Shown: positions 16,280 through 29,681 of the stretch, piece by piece | Position numbering within the stretch: position 1 is the first letter of the stretch | Layout of the letters: every line of letters starts with the position of its first letter | NCBI GenBank assembly: GCA_019119355.1 | Contig: DWXE01000039.1 | Span: forward strand, 88,749-152,748 | Source of the DNA: Candidatus Eisenbergiella merdigallinarum | GTDB lineage: Bacteria; Bacillota; Clostridia; Lachnospirales; Lachnospiraceae | Reading direction: 5' to 3' | Length of the DNA: 64,000 nt | Notes under the pieces: model-generated | The model's database searches: none | Seen by the model: the letters and a program-made list of their open reading frames with translations, nothing else | What the model was told of the DNA's origin: nothing | Program-made: the position numbers and the translations under genes

Positions 16280-18732
16280 TTTCCATCGGAAACCTTTTCC
16301 CGCACTTTGGCGATCTGGGCCACCTTTACGCCGGGATCCAGGTTGATCAGCTTCACGCCGGAGGTAATCCTTCCGAGAATGGAAACGTCTTCCATCCGGA
16401 TCTGGATGATGATCCCTTCCGTGGTGATCATCATGATTTCATGGTCGTCGTTCACCGCCTTGACGCCCACCACATCTCCGGTCTTTTCCGTGATCTTATA
16501 GCACTTCACGCCCTTTCCGCCGCGGTGTTGCAGGGTGAACTCATCCAGGGAGGTTCGCTTGCCCATGCCCTGTTCGGACACGATGAGCAGGGTTTTTCCC
16601 TGATGATCCAGCTGCATTCCCACCACTTCGTCGCCGTCCGCCAGGGTCATTCCGATGACGCCCATGGACATCCGTCCCGTGGCCCTCACATCCGTCTCCT
16701 GGAAGCGGATACACATGCCGAACTTCGTCACCAGGAAGATTTCGGAATTTTCATCCGTGATCTTCACCTCGATGAGCTCGTCGTCCTCCCGGAGGCTGAT
16801 GGCCGCCAGGCCGTTCTTGCGCACGTTGCTGTATTCCAGAATGGAGGTCTTTTTCACGATTCCCTTCCGGGTGACCATGAACAAGTTCTTATCCTCTTCG
16901 TAATCCTTCACCGGGATGATGGCGGAAATCTTTTCTTCCGGATTGAGCTGCAGCAGGTTGATGATGGCCGTCCCCCTGGCCGTCCTGCCCGCCTCCGGGA
17001 TCTCGTAGGCTTTCAGCCGGTAAACCCGACCGAAATTGGTGAAAAACATCACATAGTGGTGGGTGGAGGTCATCAGCAGATCCGCGATGAAGTCGTCCTC
17101 GATGGTCTGCATTCCCTTGATGCCTCTGCCTCCCCGGTTCTGGGCCCTGAAATTGTCCACGGTCATCCGCTTGATATAGCCCAGATTCGTCATGGCGATG
17201 ACGGTGTTGTCCCTGGGGATCATATCCTCCATGGAAATATCGTATTCATCGAATCCGATCTTGCTTCTGCGGTCGTCCCCGAATTTCTCCTTCACGATGA
17301 GGATCTCTTCTTTGATGACGCCCAGCAGCCGCTTTTCATCCGCCAGAATGGCCTTCAGATCCGCGATTTTGATCAGCAGCTCCTGATGCTCCGCTTCCAG
17401 CTTCTCCCTCTCCAGTCCGGTGAGGGCGCGCAGGCGCATGTCGATGATGGCCTGGGCCTGCATGTCCGTCAGGCCGAACCGCTGGATCAGCCGTTCCTTG
17501 GAAATCTGAGGGGTCTGGCTGGAACGGATGATCTGGATCACTTCGTCGATGTGATCCTGGGCGATGAGCAGGCCCTGCAGAATGTGATCCCGTTCTTCGG
17601 CCTTGTTCAGATCGTACTTCGTCCTTCTGGTCACCACATCCTCCTGATGGCGGATGTAATGCTGGAGCATCTGCAGCAGATTCAGCACCTTCGGCTCGTT
17701 GTTCACCAGGGCCAGCATGATGACGCCGAAGGTATCCTGCATCTGGGTATGCTTGTAGAGCTGATTCAAAATGACGTTAGCGTTGGCGTCCCTGCGCAGC
17801 TCGATCACCACCCGGGTTCCCTCCCGGTTGGACTCGTCCCTCAGGTCCGTGATCCCGTCGATCCTCTTTTCCTTGTGAAGGTCCGCGATCTTCTCGATGA
17901 GCCTGGCCTTGTTGACCATGTAGGGAAGTTCCGTGACCACGATCTGGGATTTTCCGTTGGGCAGGGTTTCGATATCCGTCACGGCGCGCACGCGGATCTT
18001 GCCGCGCCCCGTCCGGTACGCCTCTTCCGCTCCCCGGGTGCCCAGGATGACTCCCCCGGTAGGGAAATCCGGCGCCTTGACGATCTGCATCACCTCTTCG
18101 ATATCCGTATCCCGGTCTTCCAGGATCCGGTTGTCTACGATCTTCACCACGGCGTCCACCACTTCCCGCAGGTTGTGGGGCGGGATATTGGTGGCCATCC
18201 CAACGGCGATGCCGGAAGTTCCGTTCACCAGCAGGTTGGGATAACGGGAAGGCAGAACCACGGGCTCTTTCTCCGTCTCGTCGAAGTTGGGCTCGAAGTC
18301 CACCGTGTTTTTGTTGATGTCAGCCAGCATTTCCATGGAGATTTTGGAAAGGCGGGCTTCCGTGTAACGCATAGCCGCAGGGCCGTCCCCGTCCTCGGAT
18401 CCGAAGTTCCCGTGGCCGTCCACCAGCGGATAGCGGGTATTCCATTCCTGGGCCATATTCACCAGAGCGCCATAAATGGAACTGTCCCCGTGGGGATGGT
18501 ATTTACCCATGGTATCGCCCACGATACGCGCGCATTTTCGATGCGGCTTATCCGGCCCGTTGTTCAGCTCGATCATGGAATAGAGCACGCGCCTCTGAAC
18601 GGGCTTTAAGCCGTCCCTGACGTCCGGCAGCGCCCTGGACGCGATGACGCTCATGGCATAATCGATATAAGAAGTCTCCATCTTCTTTTTCAGATCGACC
18701 TCTTCTATTCTGTCAAAAATATTCTCTTCCAT
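16225..18732 (-). CDS. gyrA: DNA gyrase subunit A
   Basis: 835 residues, the usual length. With GyrB it forms the A2B2 enzyme that puts negative supercoils into DNA. The winged-helix and tower part has the active-site Tyr123 in [10 protein letters not shown], and the quinolone region HGDSSIYG (residues 81-88). The C-terminal beta-pinwheel has repeated GxxG blades and a GyrA-box-like QHRGGKG (about residue 740). It follows gyrB by 37 bp. In the quinolone region the position equal to E. coli Asp87 is Gly88. The end overlaps a convergent GNAT gene. Confidence 0.97.
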   Translation of the reverse strand: MEENIFDRIEEVDLKKKMETSYIDYAMSVIASRALPDVRDGLKPVQRRVLYSMIELNNGPDKPHRKCARIVGDTMGKYHPHGDSSIYGALVNMAQEWNTRYPLVDGHGNFGSEDGDGPAAMRYTEARLSKISMEMLADINKNTVDFEPNFDETEKEPVVLPSRYPNLLVNGTSGIAVGMATNIPPHNLREVVDAVVKIVDNRILEDRDTDIEEVMQIVKAPDFPTGGVILGTRGAEEAYRTGRGKIRVRAVTDIETLPNGKSQIVVTELPYMVNKARLIEKIADLHKEKRIDGITDLRDESNREGTRVVIELRRDANANVILNQLYKHTQMQDTFGVIMLALVNNEPKVLNLLQMLQHYIRHQEDVVTRRTKYDLNKAEERDHILQGLLIAQDHIDEVIQIIRSSQTPQISKERLIQRFGLTDMQAQAIIDMRLRALTGLEREKLEAEHQELLIKIADLKAILADEKRLLGVIKEEILIVKEKFGDDRRSKIGFDEYDISMEDMIPRDNTVIAMTNLGYIKRMTVDNFRAQNRGGRGIKGMQTIEDDFIADLLMTSTHHYVMFFTNFGRVYRLKAYEIPEAGRTARGTAIINLLQLNPEEKISAIIPVKDYEEDKNLFMVTRKGIVKKTSILEYSNVRKNGLAAISLREDDELIEVKITDENSEIFLVTKFGMCIRFQETDVRATGRMSMGVIGMTLADGDEVVGMQLDHQGKTLLIVSEQGMGKRTSLDEFTLQHRGGKGVKCYKITEKTGDVVGVKAVNDDHEIMMITTEGIIIQIRMEDVSILGRITSGVKLINLDPGVKVAQIAKVREKVSDGNQEFDDMEDAMEKMEGEE

Positions 18733-18769
18733 CTATGGCTCCCATCTGCGCGCGGGGCGCGAGTTGATT

Positions 18770-21782
<3,013 letters not shown>

Positions 21783-21786
<4 letters not shown>

Positions 21787-22001
21787 AATTCACCCGATTC
21801 GATTTTCAGGGTCCGGCCGTCGTATTCCACGATATCTCCGGGCACCAGCTTCTTGCCGCGCTGCGTTTCCGTAACGCTGTTGACCTTCACGAGGCCGTCC
21901 TGCACGGCGTATTTGGCGTCCACGCCGGACTCCGTCAGCCCTGCCGCCTTCAGAGCCTGTCCCAGTTTGATCCATTCGTCTTTGATCCGATAAATTTCCA
22001 T
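21783..22001 (-). CDS. yaaA: S4-domain RNA-binding protein YaaA
   Basis: 72 residues. The whole protein is an S4-like fold (IKLGQALKAAGLTESGVDAK, VNGxVETRRGKKL-like segment VTETQRGKKLVPGD). It always lies between dnaN and recF in Firmicutes. RNA binding is expected from the family; the target is unknown. Confidence 0.93.
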
Positions 22002-22022
22002 GTCGATTCCTTTCCGCCCTTT

Positions 22023-23132
22023 TTAGTTCACCGCGGTGAAATTCACCGGAAGGATCAGGTAAATATAGCTGTTTTCATCGTTGCGGATAAAACAGGGGGC
22101 TTTCGGATTGACCAGATAGACGGTAATCTGCTCCTCGTCGATGACCCGCAGCGCGTCGATGAGGAATCTGGGGTTAAATCCGATCATAATATCCCGGCCC
22201 TGCTTTTCGATATCGATCTGTTCGTTCATGCTGCCCAGGGCGGAATTGATTTTAAGTTCCATAGATCCGTCCGTAATATTGATAATAATGGGCTTTTTAT
22301 CCCCTTCCCGCACGAGGAGGGTAGCTCTGTCGATACAGCTTAAAAATTCCCGCTTGTTGATCACCACTCGGGTTTCGTAGTCGTTTGACAGCATCTGATC
22401 GATGTGGAAATATTCCCCTTCGATCAGGCGGGAAACGACCGTGGTCCGGTCGAATTCGAAGACCACATGTTTGTCCGTGAAGTAGATGGCCGCGTCGTCC
22501 TCCGTGCCGCCTGTGAGAATCTTGCTGATTTCATTTAACGTTTTTCCGGGGATGACGGCCTTTCTGGGGTCGTAAGCGTTCTTCAGCTGAATTTTGCGGA
22601 TGGAAATCCGGTGGCCGTCCAGGGAGACGACTTTGAGCTCATCCTGGTTGATTTCGAACAGTTCTCCGGTCATCAGCCGGTTGTTTTCGTTGTCAGCGAT
22701 GGAAAAAATGGTCTGCCGGATCACTTCCTTGAGGGTGAACTGGGAGACGATGACGCTTTCATTTCTCTCGATGTCCGGAAGTCCGGAGAAGTCGTCGCCG
22801 GGCTTTCCGACGATATCGAACTTCGCTTTTTCACAGGTGATGGTCGTCCTGCAGCCCGCGTCGGTGACGATGGTGATGTCGTTGTCAGGCAGCTTTCTGA
22901 CGATCTCAAGAAAAATCTTCGCATCCAGAGCGATGATTCCAGGTTCTGCGATCACGCCTTCGATGCTGGTCTCGATTCCGAGCTCCATGTCGTTGGCTGT
23001 GAGCTTTATGCTGTCGCCGGTGCAGTCCACGAGGATGCATTCCAGGATGGACATGGTGGTTTTGCTTGGCACCGCTTTGGAGACGACCTGAAGGCCGTTT
23101 AACAGGTTCGATTTGGAGCAGATCATTTTCAT
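22023..23132 (-). CDS. dnaN: DNA polymerase III beta sliding clamp
   Basis: 369 residues from ATG 23132. The three clamp domains are recognisable, starting MKMICSKSNLLNGLQVVSKA and ending in the usual hydrophobic YLILPVNF tail. It encircles DNA as a dimer and holds the polymerase. It lies 259 bp downstream of dnaA on the same strand; the intergenic DNA holds further DnaA boxes. Confidence 0.98.
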   Translation of the reverse strand: MKMICSKSNLLNGLQVVSKAVPSKTTMSILECILVDCTGDSIKLTANDMELGIETSIEGVIAEPGIIALDAKIFLEIVRKLPDNDITIVTDAGCRTTITCEKAKFDIVGKPGDDFSGLPDIERNESVIVSQFTLKEVIRQTIFSIADNENNRLMTGELFEINQDELKVVSLDGHRISIRKIQLKNAYDPRKAVIPGKTLNEISKILTGGTEDDAAIYFTDKHVVFEFDRTTVVSRLIEGEYFHIDQMLSNDYETRVVINKREFLSCIDRATLLVREGDKKPIIINITDGSMELKINSALGSMNEQIDIEKQGRDIMIGFNPRFLIDALRVIDEEQITVYLVNPKAPCFIRNDENSYIYLILPVNFTAVN

Positions 23133-23181
23133 AGGTGGAAAACTCCCTTCTGTGATTCAGGTAAAAGACGTCTTGATACAC

Positions 23182-23305
23182 TTATCCACAGTTCCGGGGC
23201 TTCAAAGGCCCTGCGGGCTGCGGCGTGCGCGCTTCTGCGCGCGGGATGGATATAAATATTTAAATCCGTAGTCGTTCGTCGTAAGGGGTGTTGATATGTG
23301 GATAA
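23182..23305. other. oriC, second DnaA-box cluster between dnaA and dnaN
   Basis: TTATCCACA at 23182-23190 and TGTGGATAA at 23297-23305 are perfect 9-mer DnaA boxes in opposite orientation. Together with the cluster upstream of dnaA they give a bipartite origin as in Bacillus. The boxes probably also serve autoregulation of the operon. The stretch between them is partly GC-rich (GCGCGC repeats near 23228). Confidence 0.8.
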
Positions 23306-23390
23306 CCCTCTCCATTATACTATTTATCAGGAAAAATGGGAATCAGAAGCCTGTGAAAAACCCATGGATAACCTGAGAAAAGAGATGAAG

Positions 23391-24752
23391 TTATACACAT
23401 ATCTTTTTCTTGATGGTTTCGATCCTGTAGGACAGCTCCTGGTTCGAATTCAGTTCATCCTCAATTTTATTCACACCGTGGATAATTGTGGTGTGGTCTT
23501 TTTTCCCCAGGAGCTTCCCGATGTTGACGTAGGAAGTGTCCGTGAGCTTGCGACAAAGATACATGACAACCTGCCGCGGCTGGACGAATTCGGAGTTCCT
23601 CTTTTTGGAGGTGATATCGTCCGGAGAGACGCCGAACTGCTCCGCGACCACTTCTATAATGAGGGAAGGAGTGATCTCCTTGGGTTTATCCGGGTTGATA
23701 ATGTCCTTTAAAGCGTCCTCCGCCAGCTCCAGCGTGATTTCAGACTGATTTTCGATCTTGGATTTGGCGATAATCCGGTTAAAGGCGCCCTCCAGCTCCC
23801 TGATGTTGGATTTGATGTTGGTGGCGATGTACTGGAAGATCTCGTCGTCGATCTGCCGGTTGAAGGTTTCGGCGTTCTTTTTGAGGATCGCCATCCTGGT
23901 CTCATAATCGGGTGGCTGGATATCCGCGATCAGGCCCCAGTCGAAACGGGAACGGAACCGTTCTTCCAGCGTTTCCATCTCTTTGGGCGGTTTATCGGAA
24001 GAAATCACGATCTGTTTCCCGGAGGAATGGAGCACGTTAAACGTATGGAAAAATTCTTCCTGCGTGCTCTCCTTTCCTATAATAAACTGGATATCGTCGA
24101 TCATGAGCACGTCCACGGTCCGGTATTTCTCCCGCAGCTTGGTCATGGCTGTGGCGTTACCGCTTCGGATGGATTCGATCACCTCGTTGGTAAAGGATTC
24201 TGAGGTGACATAGAGCACCTTCATTTCGGGGTTCTGCTCCAGGATGAAGTGGCCGATGGAGTGCATCAGGTGGGTCTTACCCAGCCCGGGCCCGCCGTAA
24301 ATAAAGAGCGGGTTGTAAGCGTTTCCGGGGGATTCCGCCACCGCAAGACAGGCGGAATGAGCGAATTTGTTGTTGTTGCCCACCACGAAAGTGTCGAATT
24401 TGTATTTCGGATTCAGGTTCGCCTGCTCGTAGTTCACGTTTCCGGTGTTGCTGGAAGGGGACTTGAGATCCGCTTCGGAATCCCTGGGCTTTTCCTTTTC
24501 CAGAATAAACGAAATTTCATAGTCATGATCCATCATTTCGGAAATGGTGACCTTGAAGTAGCTTCCGTACTTATTGGATATGTAGTTGAGGGCATGGGCC
24601 TGTCCCGCAGGAATCTGAATATAGACGGTGCTGTTCTTCACGTCTGAAAACTGCAGGGGTTCGATCCAGGTCGTATATGAAATATTGGTGAGATCATATT
24701 CTTTATGAATGGTCTGTTTGATCATTTCCCAGTTTTCCCCAATAAAATGCAT
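23391..24752 (-). CDS. dnaA: Chromosomal replication initiator DnaA
   Basis: 453 residues from ATG 24752, with AAGAGGAGG upstream. Domain I reads MHFIGENWEMIKQTI; the AAA+ domain has Walker A GGPGLGKTH, Walker B VLMIDDIQF and sensor motifs; the C-terminal domain has the DNA-binding signature with DHTTIIHGVNKIE. It binds the DnaA boxes on both sides of its own gene and opens oriC. First gene of the leftward operon to gyrA. Confidence 0.98.
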   Translation of the reverse strand: MHFIGENWEMIKQTIHKEYDLTNISYTTWIEPLQFSDVKNSTVYIQIPAGQAHALNYISNKYGSYFKVTISEMMDHDYEISFILEKEKPRDSEADLKSPSSNTGNVNYEQANLNPKYKFDTFVVGNNNKFAHSACLAVAESPGNAYNPLFIYGGPGLGKTHLMHSIGHFILEQNPEMKVLYVTSESFTNEVIESIRSGNATAMTKLREKYRTVDVLMIDDIQFIIGKESTQEEFFHTFNVLHSSGKQIVISSDKPPKEMETLEERFRSRFDWGLIADIQPPDYETRMAILKKNAETFNRQIDDEIFQYIATNIKSNIRELEGAFNRIIAKSKIENQSEITLELAEDALKDIINPDKPKEITPSLIIEVVAEQFGVSPDDITSKKRNSEFVQPRQVVMYLCRKLTDTSYVNIGKLLGKKDHTTIIHGVNKIEDELNSNQELSYRIETIKKKICV

Positions 24753-24766
24753 AGATAGGCCTCCTC

Positions 24767-25200
24767 TTATCCACAATCCACAGAGAGATTTAATCTATTC
24801 TATAATAAACGAATTGATTGAAAATGGCAAATGTAATTTCCTGAGGAGAAGTTGTCCACATAAGATGTGGATTTTGAAAACAGGAGAGGGGTTTTGTGGA
24901 TTTTATTGGGGAAGCTGTGGATAATTAGAATTCACATATTCACATTGATTTTCAAGGCGTTTGAATCCTGATTTGTGGAATAAAAAGAGTTTTATCCACA
25001 AGTTTTCCACAATTTGTGGATAAAGTTATGTCAATCTGGATAATGTGGATTTCAAAATCCACAGATGTTGAAGTTCTATATCTTGTATTTTCGCTCGAAA
25101 AAAGGAAACTAGATCTTGTATTGTGGAAAATAACGATTTTTTTGCGGCGTTTTGGGCGGAAATTATATTTTCGAAATTTGCCGGGATTTGCTTGACTTCT
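24767..25200. other. oriC: oriC, main DnaA-box cluster and AT-rich unwinding region
   Basis: The gene-free DNA between dnaA and rpmH holds perfect DnaA boxes: TTATCCACA at 24767-24775 and 24992-25000, TGTGGATAA at 24916-24924 and 25015-25023, plus a near-match TTTTCCACA at 25003-25011 and several looser ones (for example AATCCACA near 25058). The remainder is strongly AT-rich. The place, gene order and box density identify the replication origin. The strand on which genes lie switches here. Confidence 0.9.
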
Positions 25201-25220
25201 ATTTTCTTTCCTTATATAAT
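25192..25220 (+). promoter_or_regulatory. SigA promoter of rpmH-rnpA operon
   Basis: TTGACT (25192-25197), a 17-base spacer, TATAAT (25215-25220). It lies 109 bp upstream of rpmH. Confidence 0.85.
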
Positions 25221-25328
25221 GATAGCGATATTTTCCGATATATTACGATTTTGCGCAGCAGCCGGTTTTGTGCTGCTGTAGATTTTGCCTTGATGATGGA
25301 TTGAGGTTGGAAAGGGAGGTGGCAGTTT

Positions 25329-25463
25329 ATGAAGATGACATTTCAGCCGAAGAAAAGGCAGCGCTCCAAAGTACACGGCTTCAGAGCGAGAATGAGCAGC
25401 GCTGGCGGAAGAAAAGTGCTGGCAGCCAGAAGAGCAAAAGGAAGAAAGAGATTATCCGCATAG
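25329..25463 (+). CDS. rpmH: 50S ribosomal protein L34
   Basis: A 44-residue, very basic protein that begins [18 protein letters not shown] and ends GRKRLSA, the classic L34 sequence. Start ATG 25329 follows a GGAGGTGG site. It is part of the large ribosomal subunit and is co-transcribed with rnpA (40 bp downstream), the standard arrangement next to oriC. Confidence 0.97.
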   Translation: MKMTFQPKKRQRSKVHGFRARMSSAGGRKVLAARRAKGRKRLSA

Positions 25464-25503
25464 GCCGCAGTTTTGTGGCCTATTTTTCTATGGAGAAAAA
25501 CGG

Positions 25504-25854
25504 ATGAAATTCACAGAGAGTCTGAGAAAAAACCGTCAGTTCCAGGAAGTTTACAAAACCGGCGTTTCCCGCGCCAACAAGTATCTGGTTATGTTCGTAT
25601 CGGAAAATCATCAGGACGTAAACTACCTCGGAATTTCTGTCAGCAAGAAAGTAGGAAACAGCGTGGTGAGACACCGCGTGAAGCGGCTCGTTAAGGAAAG
25701 CTATCGATTACATGAGGATATATTTAATAGTGGTTTAAATATAGTAATCACAGCGCGGGCCACAGCGGCCTCCATCCCTTATTCGAAGATGGAGAGCGCA
25801 GTATTGCATTTGGGAAAGCTTCACAATATCGTGAAGCCGTCGGATCATGAGTGA
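25504..25854 (+). CDS. rnpA: Ribonuclease P protein component
   Basis: 116 residues. The RNR motif reads [19 protein letters not shown] at about residues 55-73. It helps the RNase P RNA mature tRNA 5' ends. ATG 25504 directly follows rpmH; the stop overlaps the yidD start. Confidence 0.97.
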   Translation: MKFTESLRKNRQFQEVYKTGVSRANKYLVMFVSENHQDVNYLGISVSKKVGNSVVRHRVKRLVKESYRLHEDIFNSGLNIVITARATAASIPYSKMESAVLHLGKLHNIVKPSDHE

Positions 25855-26099
25855 TGAAAAATATTCTGATAGCAGCGATACGGTTTTACCGGAAATATCT
25901 GTCCCCCTTAAAGCGGATGAGATGTCCCTATATTCCCACCTGTTCGGAATACGGCCTGGAAGCGATTCAGAGATATGGGGCGGTCAGGGGAGGATTGCTT
26001 GCTGTCTGGAGAATTTTGAGATGTAATCCTTTTTCCAAAGGAGGATACGATCCGGTTCCGGATCTTCCGGGACCTGAAAGCAGGAGGAAACACCATTGA
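25854..26099 (+). CDS. yidD: Membrane protein insertion efficiency factor YidD
   Basis: 81 residues from ATG 25854, which overlaps the rnpA stop (TGATG); a GTG one codon earlier is possible. The family core [15 protein letters not shown], then [13 protein letters not shown], is complete. It has an amphipathic N-terminal helix and assists YidC-dependent insertion. The stop overlaps the yidC TTG start. Confidence 0.95.
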   Translation: MKNILIAAIRFYRKYLSPLKRMRCPYIPTCSEYGLEAIQRYGAVRGGLLAVWRILRCNPFSKGGYDPVPDLPGPESRRKHH

Positions 26100-27433
26100 A
26101 TTCAATTTTATTATCGCAGTATGACGGAGCGATTCTGGGCCCGATCGCCAGGGTGCTGGGATGGATCATGAACGGTATTTTCTGGGTTTTGGACAAGATC
26201 GGAATTCCGAATATCGGTCTCGCCATCATCCTGTTCACCATTGTGATTTATCTGCTCCTGATGCCTCTGACGATCCGCCAGCAGAAGTTTTCCAAGCTGA
26301 GCGCGAAGATGAACCCCGAACTGCAGGCGATTCAGAAGAGGTACAGCGGCAAAAAGGACAATGAGTCCATGATGGCCATGAATCAGGAAACGAAGGAAGT
26401 CTATGCCAAGTACGGAGTATCCCCTACGGGCAGCTGCGTACAGCTTTTGATCCAGATGCCGATCCTGTTCGCCCTCTACCGGGTATTCTCCAATGTGCCC
26501 GCTTATGTGGCGCAGGTAAAGGAAGCCTTTTTCCCTCTGGTGGAAAAGCTGGTGAACACGCCGGGAAGCGCGGAGTTTCTGAGCAATTCGGAGAACTTTA
26601 CCAACGGGGCGATGTATGCCAGACAGTTCGCCAGCGAAGCTTTTACTTCCGGAAACGTGGAATACATGCAGAATACGTTTATCGACGTCCTTTACAAGGC
26701 TTCCACCGCGGAATGGAACAACCTTGCCGCGAATTTCCCGGATCTGGCGACGGATATCGCTGATACCATGGAAAAAATGGACCGCTACAACAATTTCCTG
26801 GGGCTGAACATGGGAAATCCCCCGTCCTTCATGGTGAGCGAAGCCATCGCGGCCGGCGCCTGGCTGATGGTGATCGCGGCGCTGGCGATCCCGATCCTTT
26901 CCGCCGTGACCCAGTGGCTGAACGTGAAACTGATGCCTCAGGCAGATACGGGAACGGACAACGATAAAGCGAACTCCATGATGTCCTCCATGAAGATGAT
27001 GAACAACATCATGCCGATCATGTCCGCCGTATTCTGTTATACGCTGCCCGCCGGTATGGGCCTTTACTGGATCGCCGGTTCCGTGGTCAGAAGCGTACAG
27101 CAGGTGGCCATCAACAAGCACATCGATAAGATGGATATCGATGCGGAGATCAAAAAGAATGTGGAGAAGCACAAGGAGAAGCTCCGCAAAAAGGGAATCG
27201 ATCCGGAGAAGCTCAACAGCTACGCGACCATGAGCACCAGGAACGTGAAGCCGCAGAGCCCGGCTCCCGCCGTGAATACGAAGCCGAAGGCTTCCTCCAT
27301 GACCCAGGAAGAGAAGGATGAAGCCGTCAGAAAGGCGACGGAATATTACAATAAGAATGCGGCCAGGCCCGGAAGTCTCGCCGCGAAAGCGAATATGGTA
27401 AAGGACTACAACGAAAGGAATAACAGGAAATAG
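26096..27433 (+). CDS. yidC: Membrane protein insertase YidC/OxaA
   Basis: 445 residues with a TTG start at 26096 supported by AGGAGG eight bases upstream. The OxaA core shows [21 protein letters not shown] with the conserved cytosolic Arg, and the transmembrane end [15 protein letters not shown]. The C-terminal tail is basic and long, as in Clostridia. It inserts proteins into the cytoplasmic membrane. Confidence 0.95.
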   Translation: MNSILLSQYDGAILGPIARVLGWIMNGIFWVLDKIGIPNIGLAIILFTIVIYLLLMPLTIRQQKFSKLSAKMNPELQAIQKRYSGKKDNESMMAMNQETKEVYAKYGVSPTGSCVQLLIQMPILFALYRVFSNVPAYVAQVKEAFFPLVEKLVNTPGSAEFLSNSENFTNGAMYARQFASEAFTSGNVEYMQNTFIDVLYKASTAEWNNLAANFPDLATDIADTMEKMDRYNNFLGLNMGNPPSFMVSEAIAAGAWLMVIAALAIPILSAVTQWLNVKLMPQADTGTDNDKANSMMSSMKMMNNIMPIMSAVFCYTLPAGMGLYWIAGSVVRSVQQVAINKHIDKMDIDAEIKKNVEKHKEKLRKKGIDPEKLNSYATMSTRNVKPQSPAPAVNTKPKASSMTQEEKDEAVRKATEYYNKNAARPGSLAAKANMVKDYNERNNRK

Positions 27434-27444
27434 GAGGGGTTGCC

Positions 27445-28068
27445 ATGGAATTCCAGAGATTTACCGCAAAAACAGTGAGCGACGCTGTTACCGCAGCCTG
27501 CAGGCACTTTGTGGTGACCAGCGACCGCCTGGAGTACGATGTGGTGGAAGAAGGATCTTCCGGTTTCTTAGGGTTCAACGCCAAACCGGCGGTTATTCTG
27601 GCACGGGTCAGGGAAACGGTGGAAGACAGGGCCAGGATCTTCTTAAACGACGTTTTCGCTGCCATGAACATGACCGTGGCGGTGGATGTGGCTTACGATG
27701 AGGAGTCGGGACAGATGGATATCGATTTGAGCGGCGACGAGATGGGCGTCCTCATCGGAAAGCGCGGACAGACTCTGGATTCCCTGCAGTATCTGGTCTC
27801 CCTGGTGGTGAACAAGGGATCCGAAGATTATATCCGCGTGAAGGTGGATACGGAGAACTACCGGAAGAGAAGAAAGGATACGCTGGAGAATCTGGCGAAG
27901 AACATCGCCTATAAGGTGAAACGGACCAGGAGACCGGTTTCCCTGGAACCGATGAACCCTTATGAGAGGAGAATCATCCATTCCGCGCTCCAGAACGACA
28001 GATATGTGACCACGCACAGCGAAGGGGAAGAGCCTTTCCGCCATGTGGTTGTAACGCTGAAGAAATAA
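27445..28068 (+). CDS. jag: RNA-binding protein Jag/KhpB (Jag_N-KH-R3H)
   Basis: 207 residues. The Jag_N domain occupies about residues 1-50 (AKTVSDAV, GFLGFNAKPA). A KH domain follows with GVLIGKRGQTLDSLQYLVSL (about 105-125), and an R3H domain at the end (MNPYERRIIHSALQ). In other Firmicutes KhpB works with KhpA to bind RNA and affect cell elongation. It lies 11 bp after yidC. Confidence 0.95.
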   Translation: MEFQRFTAKTVSDAVTAACRHFVVTSDRLEYDVVEEGSSGFLGFNAKPAVILARVRETVEDRARIFLNDVFAAMNMTVAVDVAYDEESGQMDIDLSGDEMGVLIGKRGQTLDSLQYLVSLVVNKGSEDYIRVKVDTENYRKRRKDTLENLAKNIAYKVKRTRRPVSLEPMNPYERRIIHSALQNDRYVTTHSEGEEPFRHVVVTLKK

Positions 28069-28075
28069 CGGATGA

Positions 28076-28130
28076 GAGCTGCCGCACAGGAAAGGCTTTG
28101 ACGAGCCCCATGCGGCAGCTCGTTTTTATT
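28076..28130 (+). terminator. Rho-independent terminator after jag
   Basis: 11-bp stem GAGCTGCCGCA (28076-28086) / TGCGGCAGCTC (28111-28121), followed by GTTTTTATT. Confidence 0.85.
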
Positions 28131-28155
28131 CACTTGATTCACGATGGAGGGAACA

Positions 28156-29547
28156 ATGAAAACGGATACAATTGCGGCCATCGCTACGGCGATGTCGGAC
28201 TCTGGAATCGGAATCATCCGCATCAGCGGGCCGGAAGCGGTGGAGGTAGCGGACCGGATTTTTCAGATCGGAACCGGACATCACAGGCTTCGGGAATATG
28301 AGACGCACACGATTCATTACGGGTTTCTTGCGGACGGGGAGGAAATTCTGGACGAGGTCATGATTTCCCTGATGCTGGCCCCCAGGAGCTATACGAAAGA
28401 AGATACGGTGGAAATCAACTGTCACGGAGGGGTTCTCCTTTTGCAGAAGGCCCTGAACCTGGTGCTGAAAAACGGGGCCCGGCTGGCGGAGCCCGGGGAG
28501 TTTACCAGAAGGGCTTTCCTGAACGGGAGGATCGACCTTTCCCGGGCGGAAGCGGTGATGGACCTGATTCATTCCCGTAACGAATTCGCCCTGAAGGCTT
28601 CCATCCGGCAGCTGAAAGGATCGCTGGCGGAAGCGGTGCGGAAGATAAGAAGCGAAATTCTGTATGAAATCGCCTTCATCGAATCCGCTCTGGACGACCC
28701 GGAACACATCAGCACGGAAGGGTATCCGGAAAAACTCTCCCTCACGGTGGACGGACTTCTGGACCGCCTTCGGCGTCTGCTGGAATCTGCGGAAGGCGGA
28801 AGGCTGCTGAAAGAGGGGATCCGCACCGTGATCGTGGGAAAGCCCAACGCCGGAAAATCCTCCCTTCTGAATCTTCTGGTAGGAGAGGAAAGGGCCATCG
28901 TCACGGATGTGGAGGGCACCACCCGGGACGCGCTGGAAGAATCCATCCGGATTGGAGGAATCAGCCTGAATGTGGTGGATACGGCGGGAATCCGCGACGC
29001 GCAGGACGTTGTGGAAAAAATCGGCGTGCAGAAGGCGCGGAAATATGCGCAGGATGCGGAGCTGATTCTGTACGTGGTGGATTCCTCCCGGGCCCTGGAC
29101 GAGAGCGACGCGGAGATCATGGAGCTGATCCGGGATAAAAAGGTCATCGTTTTGTTGAATAAGACGGATCTGGAACCGGCCCTTTCTGAAGAATCCCTCC
29201 GGGAACAGTTCGGCAAATGGGGAGAGGAGATTCCGGTGATCAGGACATCCGCCAGGGAAAACATCGGGCTGGAGGCCTTTGCAGAACAGATTCGGAAGAT
29301 GTTTTTTCATGGGAAAATCGGGATGGACGACGAGGTGATGATCACCAGCTTAAGACACAGGGAGGCGGTTCAGGAAGCCTATGACAGCCTGTGCATGGTG
29401 AAAAGGAGCCTGGAAGACGAAATGCCGGAAGACTTTTATTCCATCGATCTGATGAACGCCTACGCCAGCCTGGGAAGGATTCTGGGCGAAGAGGTAGGAG
29501 AGGATCTGGTGAACGAAATCTTCTCCAAATTCTGCATGGGAAAATGA
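28156..29547 (+). CDS. mnmE: tRNA modification GTPase MnmE
   Basis: 463 residues from ATG 28156, with GGAGGG upstream; the four-codon extension is not needed. N-terminal folate-binding domain, a helical domain, and an inserted G domain with GKPNAGKSSLLN, VDTAGIRDAQD and NKTD. The C-terminus ends FCMGK, with the Cys needed for modification. With MnmG it installs the cmnm5 group on U34 of tRNAs. Confidence 0.97.
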   Translation: MKTDTIAAIATAMSDSGIGIIRISGPEAVEVADRIFQIGTGHHRLREYETHTIHYGFLADGEEILDEVMISLMLAPRSYTKEDTVEINCHGGVLLLQKALNLVLKNGARLAEPGEFTRRAFLNGRIDLSRAEAVMDLIHSRNEFALKASIRQLKGSLAEAVRKIRSEILYEIAFIESALDDPEHISTEGYPEKLSLTVDGLLDRLRRLLESAEGGRLLKEGIRTVIVGKPNAGKSSLLNLLVGEERAIVTDVEGTTRDALEESIRIGGISLNVVDTAGIRDAQDVVEKIGVQKARKYAQDAELILYVVDSSRALDESDAEIMELIRDKKVIVLLNKTDLEPALSEESLREQFGKWGEEIPVIRTSARENIGLEAFAEQIRKMFFHGKIGMDDEVMITSLRHREAVQEAYDSLCMVKRSLEDEMPEDFYSIDLMNAYASLGRILGEEVGEDLVNEIFSKFCMGK

Positions 29548-29603
29548 CGGAGAAAATCGCGCTGCGGCAGAGAAAATCCGTTGAAAACGCGGCCTGCCGC
29601 AGG

Positions 29604-29642
29604 ATGAAAACTGCGGAGAACCCGGGTCGTGGGGTTCTCCGC
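29604..29642. terminator. Bidirectional hairpin between mnmE and the dehydrogenase gene
   Basis: 11-bp stem GCGGAGAACCC (29613-29623) / GGGTTCTCCGC (29632-29642). On the minus strand it is followed by AGTTTTCAT, a weak T-run suitable for ending the leftward dehydrogenase gene. Confidence 0.6.
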
Positions 29643-29681
29643 GTGAAGATACGTATATTTGATCGGTTTTGGATGTTTCGA

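Noticed and set aside
16441..18609. 722-codon plus-strand ORF opposite gyrA
   Set aside because: It is the complement of gyrA, rich in His/Asp/Val, with no motifs. Similar long ORFs opposite mnmG (30652-32754) and the solute-binding gene (1589-3082) are shadows as well.
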